NCBI GenBank assembly: GCA_027296045.1
Contig: JAPUJS010000234.1
Location: 1 to 8,042, forward strand
Direction of reading: 5' to 3'
Origin: a bacterium
GTDB lineage: Bacteria; Latescibacterota; UBA2968
DNA: 8,042 bases
A program made the position numbers and the translations under genes. Position 1 is the stretch's first letter. Each line of letters begins with the position of its first letter. Below the pieces are notes generated by a model that was not told where the DNA came from, ran no database searches, and saw only the letters and a program-made list of their open reading frames with translations. Below are positions 1 through 6,166 of the stretch, piece by piece.

Positions 1-1
1 T

Positions 2-283
2 GCCGTCTCCCCCCACAACTATAACAGCACCACCCTGGGGTTGGCTGCCACCGTCCATGCCTGTGCCACGATGCCCAATTTTTTGATCACCGAATACTTT
101 GTCAATTTTGAGGAAAAAGGAAAAGAAATTGCCGATACCCCATTTGTTGCCGAAAATGGGTATATTCATCTGTCCGACAAACCCGGACTGGGCCTGGACA
201 TAGATGAAGAAGCCCTGGCGGCAAACCCCTACAAACAAATGCCAGACCGCGCCTTGAGACATCCGGCGGATGAAGGGCCATAA
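2..283 (+). CDS. Mandelate racemase/muconate lactonizing enzyme family protein, C-terminal part (5' end outside window)
   Basis: The reading frame is open from base 2, the first in-frame base of the window, to the TAA at 281-283, so only the last 93 residues are present. It starts with VSPHNYNSTTLGLAA, continues with a helix ending in MPNFLITEY, and closes with NGYIHLSDKPGLGLDIDEEAL. This is the usual end of the enolase-superfamily barrel and capping domain: a PHN-type strand, a pNflitEy strand, then a dGyi.l.dkPGLG turn. Family members abstract a proton alpha to a carboxylate, using a metal held by acidic residues, and many are sugar-acid dehydratases. The catalytic residues lie upstream of the window, so the substrate cannot be inferred. 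A TTG at 41 could be taken as a start, but homology continues upstream of it, so the gene is simply cut by the window edge. Family assignment is fairly sure; dehydratase rather than racemase or cycloisomerase is a guess. Confidence 0.85.
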   Translation, partial: AVSPHNYNSTTLGLAATVHACATMPNFLITEYFVNFEEKGKEIADTPFVAENGYIHLSDKPGLGLDIDEEALAANPYKQMPDRALRHPADEGP

Positions 284-288
284 AAACT

Positions 289-358
289 CGTTCTGAGATC
301 CGGGTTCCGAATTTTGTAACCCAGAACGCGTGATCTGGAACAAAATTCCCCAGAATCG
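289..358. repeat. Nested inverted repeats after the dehydratase gene
   Basis: Just past the TAA at 281-283, CGTTCT (289-294) pairs with AGAACG (323-328), and inside it GGGTT (302-306) pairs with AACCC (318-322), leaving a 7-base bulge. A second arm overlaps: GAATTTTGT (309-317) is the exact inverse of ACAAAATTC (340-348), and CCCAGAA occurs directly at 320-326 and 349-355. The two arms look like related, inverted copies of one short unit. No T-tract follows, so a standard intrinsic terminator is not supported. It may be a REP-like intergenic repeat or a terminator/processing hairpin for the upstream mRNA. Confidence 0.45.
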
Positions 359-382
359 AAGGTGAAAAATCATACTATATCA

Positions 383-448
383 TATAAAATCAATTATTTA
401 AAATATTTATGATAAAGTTGATCAATTTTCATCAGAATTGTGTATCTT
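383..448 (+). promoter_or_regulatory. Probable promoter region for cysC, AT-rich with a dyad
   Basis: Bases 361-450 are far richer in A and T than the flanking genes. Candidate elements are TTGATC (418-423) with TATCTT (443-448) at a long 19-base spacing, and TATGAT (408-413), a good -10 hexamer with no good -35. A near-palindrome, AAAGTTGATCAATTTT (414-429), matches at 14 of 16 positions around TTGATCAA and could be an operator over the -35 box. Which hexamers are used cannot be settled by eye. A promoter here is expected because cysC is preceded by 221 bases without a gene. Confidence 0.4.
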
Positions 449-453
449 AACAA

Positions 454-474
454 GGTTCTTTTTAGCAAAAAACC
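454..474 (+). other. Small A/T-rich hairpin in the cysC leader
   Basis: GGTT (454-457) and TTTT (459-462), separated by a single bulged C, can pair with AAAA (467-470) and AACC (471-474) across a TAGC loop. It sits 18 bases before the AGGAGG ribosome binding site (493-498). Most pairs are A-T, so the fold is weak and may be chance in an AT-rich leader. It does not match a riboswitch class I can recognise. Confidence 0.2.
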
Positions 475-504
475 ATCAACCCATGCAACATCAGGAGGTA
501 CATT

Positions 505-1125
505 TTGACGCAGGTTAGAGCCACCAATATTGTCTGGCACGAAGGCCATGTTGGCAGGGATCAGCGAGAAGCCCTGCTCAACCAGAAAGGGGCACTCATC
601 TGGCTAACCGGACTGCCCAGTTCCGGCAAATCGACGGTCGCTTTCACGGTCGAACACGCCCTGGTCGAACGTGGGCGTCTGGCCTATGTGCTCGACGGCG
701 ACAACATCCGACACGGCCTGAACAAAAACCTGGGCTTCTCGGCCGAAGACCGTGCAGAAAACATCCGCCGAATCGGCGAGGTAGGCAAACTCTTTGCCGA
801 TGCCGGATTTATCACCATGTCCAGTTTTATCAGTCCCTATCGCGAAGATCGAGACGAGGTCCGAGCACTGATGGATGAAGGCGATTTCTTCGAGGTCTTC
901 ATCGACACCCCTCTGGCAATCTGTGAAAAACGGGATCCCAAAGGCCTGTACAAAAAAGCCCGCTCCGGAGAAATTTCCAATTTTACGGGGATATCCGACC
1001 CCTATGAAATTCCCGAAAATCCCGAACTAATCATCAAAACCGCTGAATGCACGCCACAAGAAGCCGCTTTGCAAATCATCGAGTTGCTCGAAGTCCGGGA
1101 CAAAATTTCGGCAGTACCCGAATAA
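505..1125 (+). CDS. cysC: Adenylylsulfate kinase (APS kinase)
   Basis: This cytoplasmic enzyme phosphorylates APS with ATP to give PAPS, the sulfuryl donor for sulfotransferases and an intermediate of assimilatory sulfate reduction. The 206 residues match a stand-alone CysC in length. A Walker A loop GLPSSGKST lies at 36-44, the DGDNIRHGLNKNLGFS segment at 64-79, the EDRAENIRR substrate-binding stretch at 81-89, the SFISPYREDRD signature at 107-117, and later DPKGLYKKAR and NFTGISDPYE. All key elements are intact. The start is TTG at 505, chosen because a near-perfect AGGAGGT (493-499) lies six bases before it and no ATG fits as well. The gene has its own AT-rich upstream region and a strong terminator behind it, so it looks monocistronic. 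No cysD/cysN, PAPS reductase or sulfotransferase is visible in the window, so whether the PAPS feeds cysteine synthesis or sulfation of glycans is open. Confidence 0.96.
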   Translation: MTQVRATNIVWHEGHVGRDQREALLNQKGALIWLTGLPSSGKSTVAFTVEHALVERGRLAYVLDGDNIRHGLNKNLGFSAEDRAENIRRIGEVGKLFADAGFITMSSFISPYREDRDEVRALMDEGDFFEVFIDTPLAICEKRDPKGLYKKARSGEISNFTGISDPYEIPENPELIIKTAECTPQEAALQIIELLEVRDKISAVPE

Positions 1126-1139
1126 GATTCCCCACCACC

Positions 1140-1178
1140 AAAAGGCATACCTAAAAAAGGGTATGCCTTTTTCTTTTT
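1140..1178 (+). terminator. Intrinsic terminator after cysC
   Basis: AAAAGGCATACC (1140-1151) and GGTATGCCTTTT (1160-1171) form a perfect 12-bp stem with an 8-base loop, followed by a U-rich run that continues to 1178 with one C. The hairpin begins 15 bases after the cysC stop. The T-run ends one base into the TTTTTGGAG that carries the ribosome binding site of the next gene, so the next gene has no room for a separate promoter after the hairpin. It may therefore be leaky or regulated. Confidence 0.88.
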
Positions 1179-1188
1179 GGAGTGTATT

Positions 1189-1845
1189 ATGCTGATCGAC
1201 CTCACCATGCCGATCGCCGACCATTTCCGATGGCCCGTAGATCGACGCCAGAAAGAAAGCGACGCCTTCCAGGTCACCTGGATGGGCTGGACCGTTCACG
1301 GATTCACCCACGTAGATGCGCCCCGGCATATGGTTCCGGGCGGTCCAACCACCACCGACCTGCCACTGGATCGCATCGTGGGACGTGCAGCTATTGTAGA
1401 CCTCACGGGTGTGGCGGCCCAATCCGAAATTTCCGAAGCCCAGATTCGGGAAGCAGGCAAACACATCGAAGCCGGTGACATCGTCCTGCTCAAGACCTGC
1501 TGGGACACCGTGGAGTCTGCACAAACGCCCGAATTTTGGACCAACGCCCCCTATCTGAGTCGGGAAGCCTGCAAATGGCTCCTGGCGCAAAACATCAAAG
1601 CCGCAGGATTCGACTTCCCGCAAGACTATCCCATTCGCCTGCTGCTGAAAGACGAACGCGCCCCCATTGCTGATTTTGTCTCCCACGACGTCTTGCTTCG
1701 ATCCGGCGTCAACCTGATCGAATATCTCTGCAACCTGAAATCGGTCACCACCCCCCATACACAACTCTATGCCTTGCCCCTCAAAATTCTGGATTCCGAC
1801 GGTGCCCCCGCCCGGGTCATTGCGGTTCAGGAGGATGCATCTTGA
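1189..1845 (+). CDS. Cyclase-family metal-dependent hydrolase (kynurenine formamidase-like fold)
   Basis: The protein of 218 residues belongs to the cyclase family (Pfam PF04199), which includes bacterial kynurenine formamidase KynB, isatin hydrolase and polyketide-cyclase-like proteins. Family members use divalent metal to hydrolyse amide or lactam bonds of small molecules. The motif HGFTHVDAPRH at 37-47 supplies the expected metal ligands H37, H41, D43 and H47. His166 and Glu178, in SHDVLLRSGVNLIEYLCNL, fit the later conserved His and Glu. The usual form is HxGTHxDxPxH; here Phe39 stands where Gly is expected. The ATG at 1189 is chosen because GGAG (1179-1182) lies six bases before it and MLIDLTMPI is the normal family N-terminus; an in-frame TTG at 1177 would lie in the terminator T-run. 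It heads a likely operon with the lactonase and transporter downstream. True KynB function is unproven, as no other kynurenine pathway gene is present. Confidence 0.86.
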   Translation: MLIDLTMPIADHFRWPVDRRQKESDAFQVTWMGWTVHGFTHVDAPRHMVPGGPTTTDLPLDRIVGRAAIVDLTGVAAQSEISEAQIREAGKHIEAGDIVLLKTCWDTVESAQTPEFWTNAPYLSREACKWLLAQNIKAAGFDFPQDYPIRLLLKDERAPIADFVSHDVLLRSGVNLIEYLCNLKSVTTPHTQLYALPLKILDSDGAPARVIAVQEDAS

Positions 1846-1922
1846 TCTACCGACAACGCTTCAACGCAGGGCCAAACAGGACAAACACTTTCTGAGCGCA
1901 ACCTGTTTTCACGGAGAACTCT

Positions 1923-2891
1923 ATGTCCGATTCGACTTCCCGCCCCTGGGACGGCAGCATCGTCCGCTACCCCGACCCGGCCATCGAAGTCCTGGACGAA
2001 CGCTTTGCAAAAATCCGAATCGGCAACGCCGCTGTCGAACGCCTCTGGACCGGTGCCCGCTGGACCGAAGGTCCCGTGTGGTTTGCAGATCATCGGTGTC
2101 TGCTTTTCAGCGATATCCCCAACAACCGCATCCTGCGCTTTGACGAAGAAACCAACCAGGTCTCCCTTTTCCGCAAACCCTCCAACAACACCAATGGAAA
2201 CACCCGCGACCTGCAGGGCCGCCTCATTTCCTGCGAGCACGATACACAACGCGTCACCCGCACCGAACACGATGGATCCATCACCGTTTTGATGGATCAG
2301 TTTGACAACAAACCTTTAAACGCCCCCAACGACATCTGCGTCCACCCCGACGGCTCCATCTGGTTCACCGATCCCGGCTACGGTACGCTCTTCCAGTATG
2401 AAGGCCACTGGGCCGAACACGAACTCAATCCCAATGTCTATCGCCTCGATCCAGACACCGGCAACGCCACAATCGTCGCGGACGACTTCGGAAAACCCAA
2501 TGGCATTTGTTTCTCCCCGGATGCTTCCAAACTCTACGTCGTCGACACCGGCGCTTCCCACGACCCGGACTGCCCCAAACACATCCGCGTGTTTGACGTA
2601 GACGGAACCCAGCTGAAAAACAGCCGGGAGTTTGTCGACATGTCTCCCGGCACGTCCGACGGGGTCCGCACCGACATCTTCGGCAACCTGTGGGCAAGCG
2701 CTTCCGGCGGCCTAGGCCACGACGGCGTCCACTGCTTCTCTCCGGAAGGCGACCGAATCGGCAAAATCCACCTGCCCGAAATCTGCTCCAACCTCTGCTT
2801 CGGCGGAAACAAAAAAAACCGGTTGTTTATGACCGGCAGCCAATCGCTCTATGCCGTGTATCTCGAAACCTCTGGTGCACAAACACCATAA
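1923..2891 (+). CDS. SMP-30/gluconolactonase/LRE-like family protein (putative lactonase)
   Basis: A 322-residue six-bladed beta-propeller of the SMP-30/gluconolactonase family (PF08450), whose members open sugar lactones using one divalent cation. The four expected metal ligands can be placed: Glu49 in WTEGPVW, Asn136 in NAPNDI, Asn193 in KPNGICFSPD and Asp246 in GTSDGVRTD. Blade-like repeats such as HPDGSIWFTDPGYG (141-154) and LYVVDTG (204-210) are typical. The insertion between GYG and NVYRLDP resembles bacterial gluconolactonases of about 300 residues. No signal peptide is seen, so it should be cytoplasmic. The ATG at 1923 is preceded by GGAGA (1913-1917) at five bases. It lies 77 bases after the cyclase gene and 50 bases before the transporter, all on the same strand, so the three are probably co-transcribed. 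The lactone substrate is unknown; a dehydratase-lactonase link to the enolase-superfamily gene upstream is inference. Confidence 0.9.
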   Translation: MSDSTSRPWDGSIVRYPDPAIEVLDERFAKIRIGNAAVERLWTGARWTEGPVWFADHRCLLFSDIPNNRILRFDEETNQVSLFRKPSNNTNGNTRDLQGRLISCEHDTQRVTRTEHDGSITVLMDQFDNKPLNAPNDICVHPDGSIWFTDPGYGTLFQYEGHWAEHELNPNVYRLDPDTGNATIVADDFGKPNGICFSPDASKLYVVDTGASHDPDCPKHIRVFDVDGTQLKNSREFVDMSPGTSDGVRTDIFGNLWASASGGLGHDGVHCFSPEGDRIGKIHLPEICSNLCFGGNKKNRLFMTGSQSLYAVYLETSGAQTP

Positions 2892-2941
2892 ATGAGAAAC
2901 AATCCTGGTCCCCGAAATCGAACGCACCTTTCCGGTTCTAA

Positions 2942-4180
2942 ATGGCTGATCCAGAAGAATCCCCCTCCCGTTTGAGGGGCACCCTCGCCCCCCTGGGCAT
3001 CTCCTCTTTCCGCAACCTGATGGTCAGCAACACCCTGTGGTGGCAGTCCATGCGGATGGAAGAAATTCTCATCGGCTGGCTGGTCCTCGAACTGACCAAT
3101 TCGGCGTGGCAGGTTGCCGTTGTCGGCTTCTTTCGCTCCATCCCCTGGCTGATCACGGGCCTCATCGCCGGCCCCCTTGCCAACCGCCTGGGCCGCATCC
3201 AACTCAGCCTCATAGCCCAGGGCATCAGCATCCTTGTGGTGGTCACCATCACCCTGCTGCTCTGGACCGACCGACTCGCCCTCTGGCACCTCTGGCTGGG
3301 CGTTGGCATTTCCGGCACCTGCTGGTCGCTCAACTGGACCGCCCGTCGCGCCCTCATGCCCGACCTGGTAGGCAAAGCAAGAGTCGTAGATGCAGTCCTG
3401 CTCGAAAGCTTTGCCAGCAATATTTCCCGGGTGGTCGGCCCCTTTCTCGGTGGCGCTCTGATCGCCGCCCTGGGTGCCACAGGGTGTTATGCTGCCGTCA
3501 CAGGGGTTTCCACAGCTTCCTTTTTGATCATGCTCCGGGTCCGATCCCCCAAACCATCCAGGCAGGCATCCAAAGCATCCCCCTGGGCGTTGATGGTCGA
3601 GGGGCTGAAATACATGCGCCACAATCAACCCATCCTGGGTGCCCTGCTGATCACGGTGATCATGAACTACCTGGTCTTCCCCCACCAAACCCTCCTGCCC
3701 GTTTTCGCCCGAGACGTCTTGGGCCAGGGTCCCGTAGGCCTGGGCATGTTAGGGGCCGGGAGCGGCGTCGGCGCTTTTGTCGGCCTCTACATTGTCAACC
3801 GGTTGCGTTCGGTTCTCAGCCGGGGCTGGATCTTCAGTATCGGATCCATCTTCATGGCCCTCATGCTGTTCGCCTTTTCTTTTTCCACCGACTTCCAGTT
3901 CTCCATAGCCCTGCTCATCCTGGCCGGACTGGGCCACGCCTGCTTCAGCGTGATGCAAAGCGCCATCGTGCTCACCTCGACCGAAGACCACATGCGTGAC
4001 CGGGCCATGGGCGCTCTGGTCCTCGCCATTGGCACCGGCCCCATCGGACGCCTCCAGATTGGGCACCTCGCCGAATCCTTCAACGCTCCTGTCGCCCTTT
4101 CCTTTCACGCAGCCGCTGCTGCCTGCCTGGTCCTTGTGGCCACCGCAGCACTACCCGGTTTTCGAAAACGTCTGGACTAG
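2942..4180 (+). CDS. MFS transporter, MFS_3/EntS-like
   Basis: A 412-residue integral membrane protein with about twelve hydrophobic segments, the normal size for the major facilitator superfamily. The first half carries a motif-A-like loop GPLANRLGR (77-85), in which Asn81 stands where Asp is common. It also carries VVDAVLLESFASNISRVVGP (148-167), which resembles the signature of the MFS_3 group (PF05977, with the enterobactin exporter EntS). A central basic cytoplasmic loop lies at about 200-225, and the second half starts with LLPVFARDVLG (251-261). Transport is expected to be proton-driven, in either direction; members of this group are often exporters. The ATG at 2942 follows an in-frame TAA (2939-2941), so no longer frame is possible, yet no Shine-Dalgarno sequence is visible before it. 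Translation may depend on coupling to the lactonase gene 50 bases upstream, or the start may be later, for example the ATG at 3020. Its substrate is unknown. Confidence 0.9.
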   Translation: MADPEESPSRLRGTLAPLGISSFRNLMVSNTLWWQSMRMEEILIGWLVLELTNSAWQVAVVGFFRSIPWLITGLIAGPLANRLGRIQLSLIAQGISILVVVTITLLLWTDRLALWHLWLGVGISGTCWSLNWTARRALMPDLVGKARVVDAVLLESFASNISRVVGPFLGGALIAALGATGCYAAVTGVSTASFLIMLRVRSPKPSRQASKASPWALMVEGLKYMRHNQPILGALLITVIMNYLVFPHQTLLPVFARDVLGQGPVGLGMLGAGSGVGAFVGLYIVNRLRSVLSRGWIFSIGSIFMALMLFAFSFSTDFQFSIALLILAGLGHACFSVMQSAIVLTSTEDHMRDRAMGALVLAIGTGPIGRLQIGHLAESFNAPVALSFHAAAAACLVLVATAALPGFRKRLD

Positions 4181-4196
4181 CAAGACGTCCAGTTAC

Positions 4197-4251
4197 CGGT
4201 CTAAAATGAAACCCAAGACCGCCGGCCTCCTGAAACAAACAGGGCCCTTTT
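4197..4251 (+). terminator. Weak hairpins between convergent genes
   Basis: The 78 bases between the transporter stop and the glycosyltransferase stop hold two modest inverted repeats. CGGTCT (4197-4202) pairs with AGACCG (4216-4221). GGC (4224-4226) and CCTG (4229-4232) pair with CAGG (4240-4243) and GCC (4244-4246) with a two-base bulge, followed by CTTTT (4247-4251). The second resembles a weak intrinsic terminator for the + strand operon. A terminator is expected here because the genes converge, but the structures are short. Confidence 0.35.
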
Positions 4252-4258
4252 ACATCCG

Positions 4259-6133
4259 TTAACGGCCAACCCTCCCTTTTTTTATTTCTCCCATCATAAA
4301 TCGTGCCCTCGCAAAGGTTGCATCCACATCCACGGCTCTCTTCAGCGTATCGACCGCCTCCGACCGCCTCCCCTGTGATAGCAGCAAAAACGCAAGATCG
4401 ACATAAAGGCTTTCCAATCGCCGCGGGGTAAGCAGCGTTGAGACGCCCTGCCTGAGGGCCGTCTGATATGCGACAATCGTTTTTTCCGTGTCTCTGGCAT
4501 TGTTATAAAGTGTGCCGACATAAAAGTATTTAAACGGCGCCTCTACAAAAAATGGATCGTTGCGATAACTGCTGTCAGGACGGACAATATAAAGCAGATT
4601 TGCCCCTCCGGCCTGGACCGTGTGAACGATCTCACCGGGAAGAAATTTGTGCTGGTCAAAACGCGTTGTGCTGAGATAGAAATCTACATGATCCGAAAAT
4701 TCCACAACCTCGAACAAATCCGGGTCTGCCATATATATCATTTTGGGATTCAAGCTGGTAATACGAATCTTCCGATTGGATGTCCGATCTCCCCAGGTCG
4801 CTTCCAAAAATTGGAGCCCCTGCTTGAAACTGTTATGCCAGTAATCCGTATCGTAACGGGCCGAAGCCCGATCCGCACCACCGCCAAAGATCCGGTTAAA
4901 ATACACATATTGATTGGGATGAAGGCGAACCATTTCCCAAAGCGTCAGGCTTACAAGAATGGCAACGCCGCTCCAGAGGAAGCGGCGGGCACGATTCGAA
5001 AGAAGCCGACCGGACAAATCGGTCATGCCAACAGCACCAAGCACGGCAAGCGGTGGAACCACAAACAGGAGGTGACGCAGTCCATCGTAGAGGGGCATCT
5101 GTGTAAACGCCGCATAGGCAATCGGGAAGAAAGCCGTGAAAGCCAGTAAAATTCGTGGCAGGTACGCCCGCGCACGAAGCACCCAAATGATATTGCCGAC
5201 CAACAATCCCAGAAGCACAAACTCGGGCAGTGTCAGCGCCAACCACTTGGGGGCATAATGCCACGGCGTTTCATCGCTGCCAATATAGATCCCTTCAAAA
5301 AACGTGTAGTGAACATCCGGAAAAGATGCAAACGTCTGTATGGCCTGCCAGGGCCCATCGAGCGGGTGAATCTGAGCCCAGGGCCAGAACATCAACATGG
5401 TAGCATATGCAATCACTAGAATAGGAACCACCTGGAGCACGGCTTTGCGCACATCGGTCGCGGAAAAAGCACGGGTTTGTAGCATCTTCAGGCCGACGAA
5501 AAAAAATAGGTATCCGACCAGCAACACGCCCCCGATGCGAATGCCCAGCGTCAACCCGAGGCACAGACCCGTCTGCCAGATCAACCGTCTGGACAGATGC
5601 GGCCAAACATCAAAAACCCGGATCAAATAATAAACACTCCAGAGATATCCAACGGCAAACGGAACATCTTTGGGGTTGAAAAAGGCATGGCCGTAATACC
5701 GGGGCGTCAGCAACAAAAATAATCCGGCCAGAACGCCTGCCCCCTCGCCGCCCAGATGTGCCCCCAAACGATAGGCCGCAACAACACCCAGGAGCCCTAC
5801 CAGGGCGTTGAGCAAATGCCGGGCATCAAAAACCTCCAGCGGCAGCACAGCCCCTACCAGGGTGACAAACAGGTCGAAACAGCCGCCGTAGAGCCAGGTA
5901 TCTTTCGAGGCGAAGACACGTTCATCTTGAAAAAAACTTGTGTACCAATGGAAAATGTCCCGACCATACTGTGCATGGTAGACCTCATCGCTCGTAACTC
6001 CGTAATCCAGAAAGGTGGCAAAAATGACCAGCACATAGGCAAACATCAACAGGTAAAAACCCTGCTGCCCGCCTAATCGCAGGCCCGGCTGTCGCTGCCA
6101 GACATGTCCGTTTTGATCGTTACGGAGTTCCAT
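4259..6133 (-). CDS. GT39-like membrane glycosyltransferase with C-terminal TPR-like region
   Basis: A 624-residue multi-pass membrane protein resembling the dolichyl-phosphate-mannose protein mannosyltransferase / PMT_2 group (GT-C fold), whose members use polyprenyl-phosphate sugars outside the membrane. After the first membrane segment (about 26-44) comes TSDEVYHAQYG (47-57), where Asp49-Glu50 match the acidic pair of the first outer loop in GT-C enzymes. Other family-like stretches are FFNPKDVPFA (151-160), MPLYDGLRHLLFVVPP (346-361) and LHPNQYVYFNRIFGGGA (404-420). About eight to ten further hydrophobic segments run to about residue 400. The rest is soluble; 535-620 looks like two or three TPR-type helix pairs, with SQGRRSEAVDTLKRAVDVD the clearest. 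The start at 6133 has AGGTGG only one base upstream, so initiation may be inefficient. It lies 33 bases after the kinase gene on the same strand and is probably co-transcribed. Acceptor and sugar are unknown. Confidence 0.82.
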   Translation of the reverse strand: MELRNDQNGHVWQRQPGLRLGGQQGFYLLMFAYVLVIFATFLDYGVTSDEVYHAQYGRDIFHWYTSFFQDERVFASKDTWLYGGCFDLFVTLVGAVLPLEVFDARHLLNALVGLLGVVAAYRLGAHLGGEGAGVLAGLFLLLTPRYYGHAFFNPKDVPFAVGYLWSVYYLIRVFDVWPHLSRRLIWQTGLCLGLTLGIRIGGVLLVGYLFFFVGLKMLQTRAFSATDVRKAVLQVVPILVIAYATMLMFWPWAQIHPLDGPWQAIQTFASFPDVHYTFFEGIYIGSDETPWHYAPKWLALTLPEFVLLGLLVGNIIWVLRARAYLPRILLAFTAFFPIAYAAFTQMPLYDGLRHLLFVVPPLAVLGAVGMTDLSGRLLSNRARRFLWSGVAILVSLTLWEMVRLHPNQYVYFNRIFGGGADRASARYDTDYWHNSFKQGLQFLEATWGDRTSNRKIRITSLNPKMIYMADPDLFEVVEFSDHVDFYLSTTRFDQHKFLPGEIVHTVQAGGANLLYIVRPDSSYRNDPFFVEAPFKYFYVGTLYNNARDTEKTIVAYQTALRQGVSTLLTPRRLESLYVDLAFLLLSQGRRSEAVDTLKRAVDVDATFARARFMMGEIKKGRVGR

Positions 6134-6166
6134 ACCACCTGTCTTTCACCGGTTTCGTAACCCTGC

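Noticed and set aside
361..504. Riboswitch or small RNA upstream of cysC
   Set aside because: Only a weak A-T hairpin and AT-rich sequence are seen; no conserved core of a SAM or other riboswitch is recognisable.
1177..1188. Upstream TTG start for the cyclase-family gene
   Set aside because: The TTG lies in the T-run of the terminator and overlaps the GGAG site that serves the ATG at 1189; family proteins start near MLIDLT.
1027..1764. Open frame of 245 codons on the minus strand opposite cysC and the cyclase gene
   Set aside because: It crosses the terminator and two well-supported genes and has no family resemblance or ribosome binding site.
2849..3688. Long open frame on the minus strand opposite the transporter
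   Set aside because: It overlaps a clear MFS gene, its translation is low-complexity and rich in Gly, Asp and Gln with no recognisable family, and it reflects the codon bias of the + strand gene.
3037..3999. Long open frame on the + strand in another frame of the transporter
   Set aside because: The translation is very rich in Pro, Arg and His, as expected for a shifted reading of a GC-rich gene, and it lies wholly inside the MFS gene.
4622..5149. Open frame on the + strand opposite the GT39-like gene
   Set aside because: It is antisense to a gene with clear family motifs and shows no known domain.
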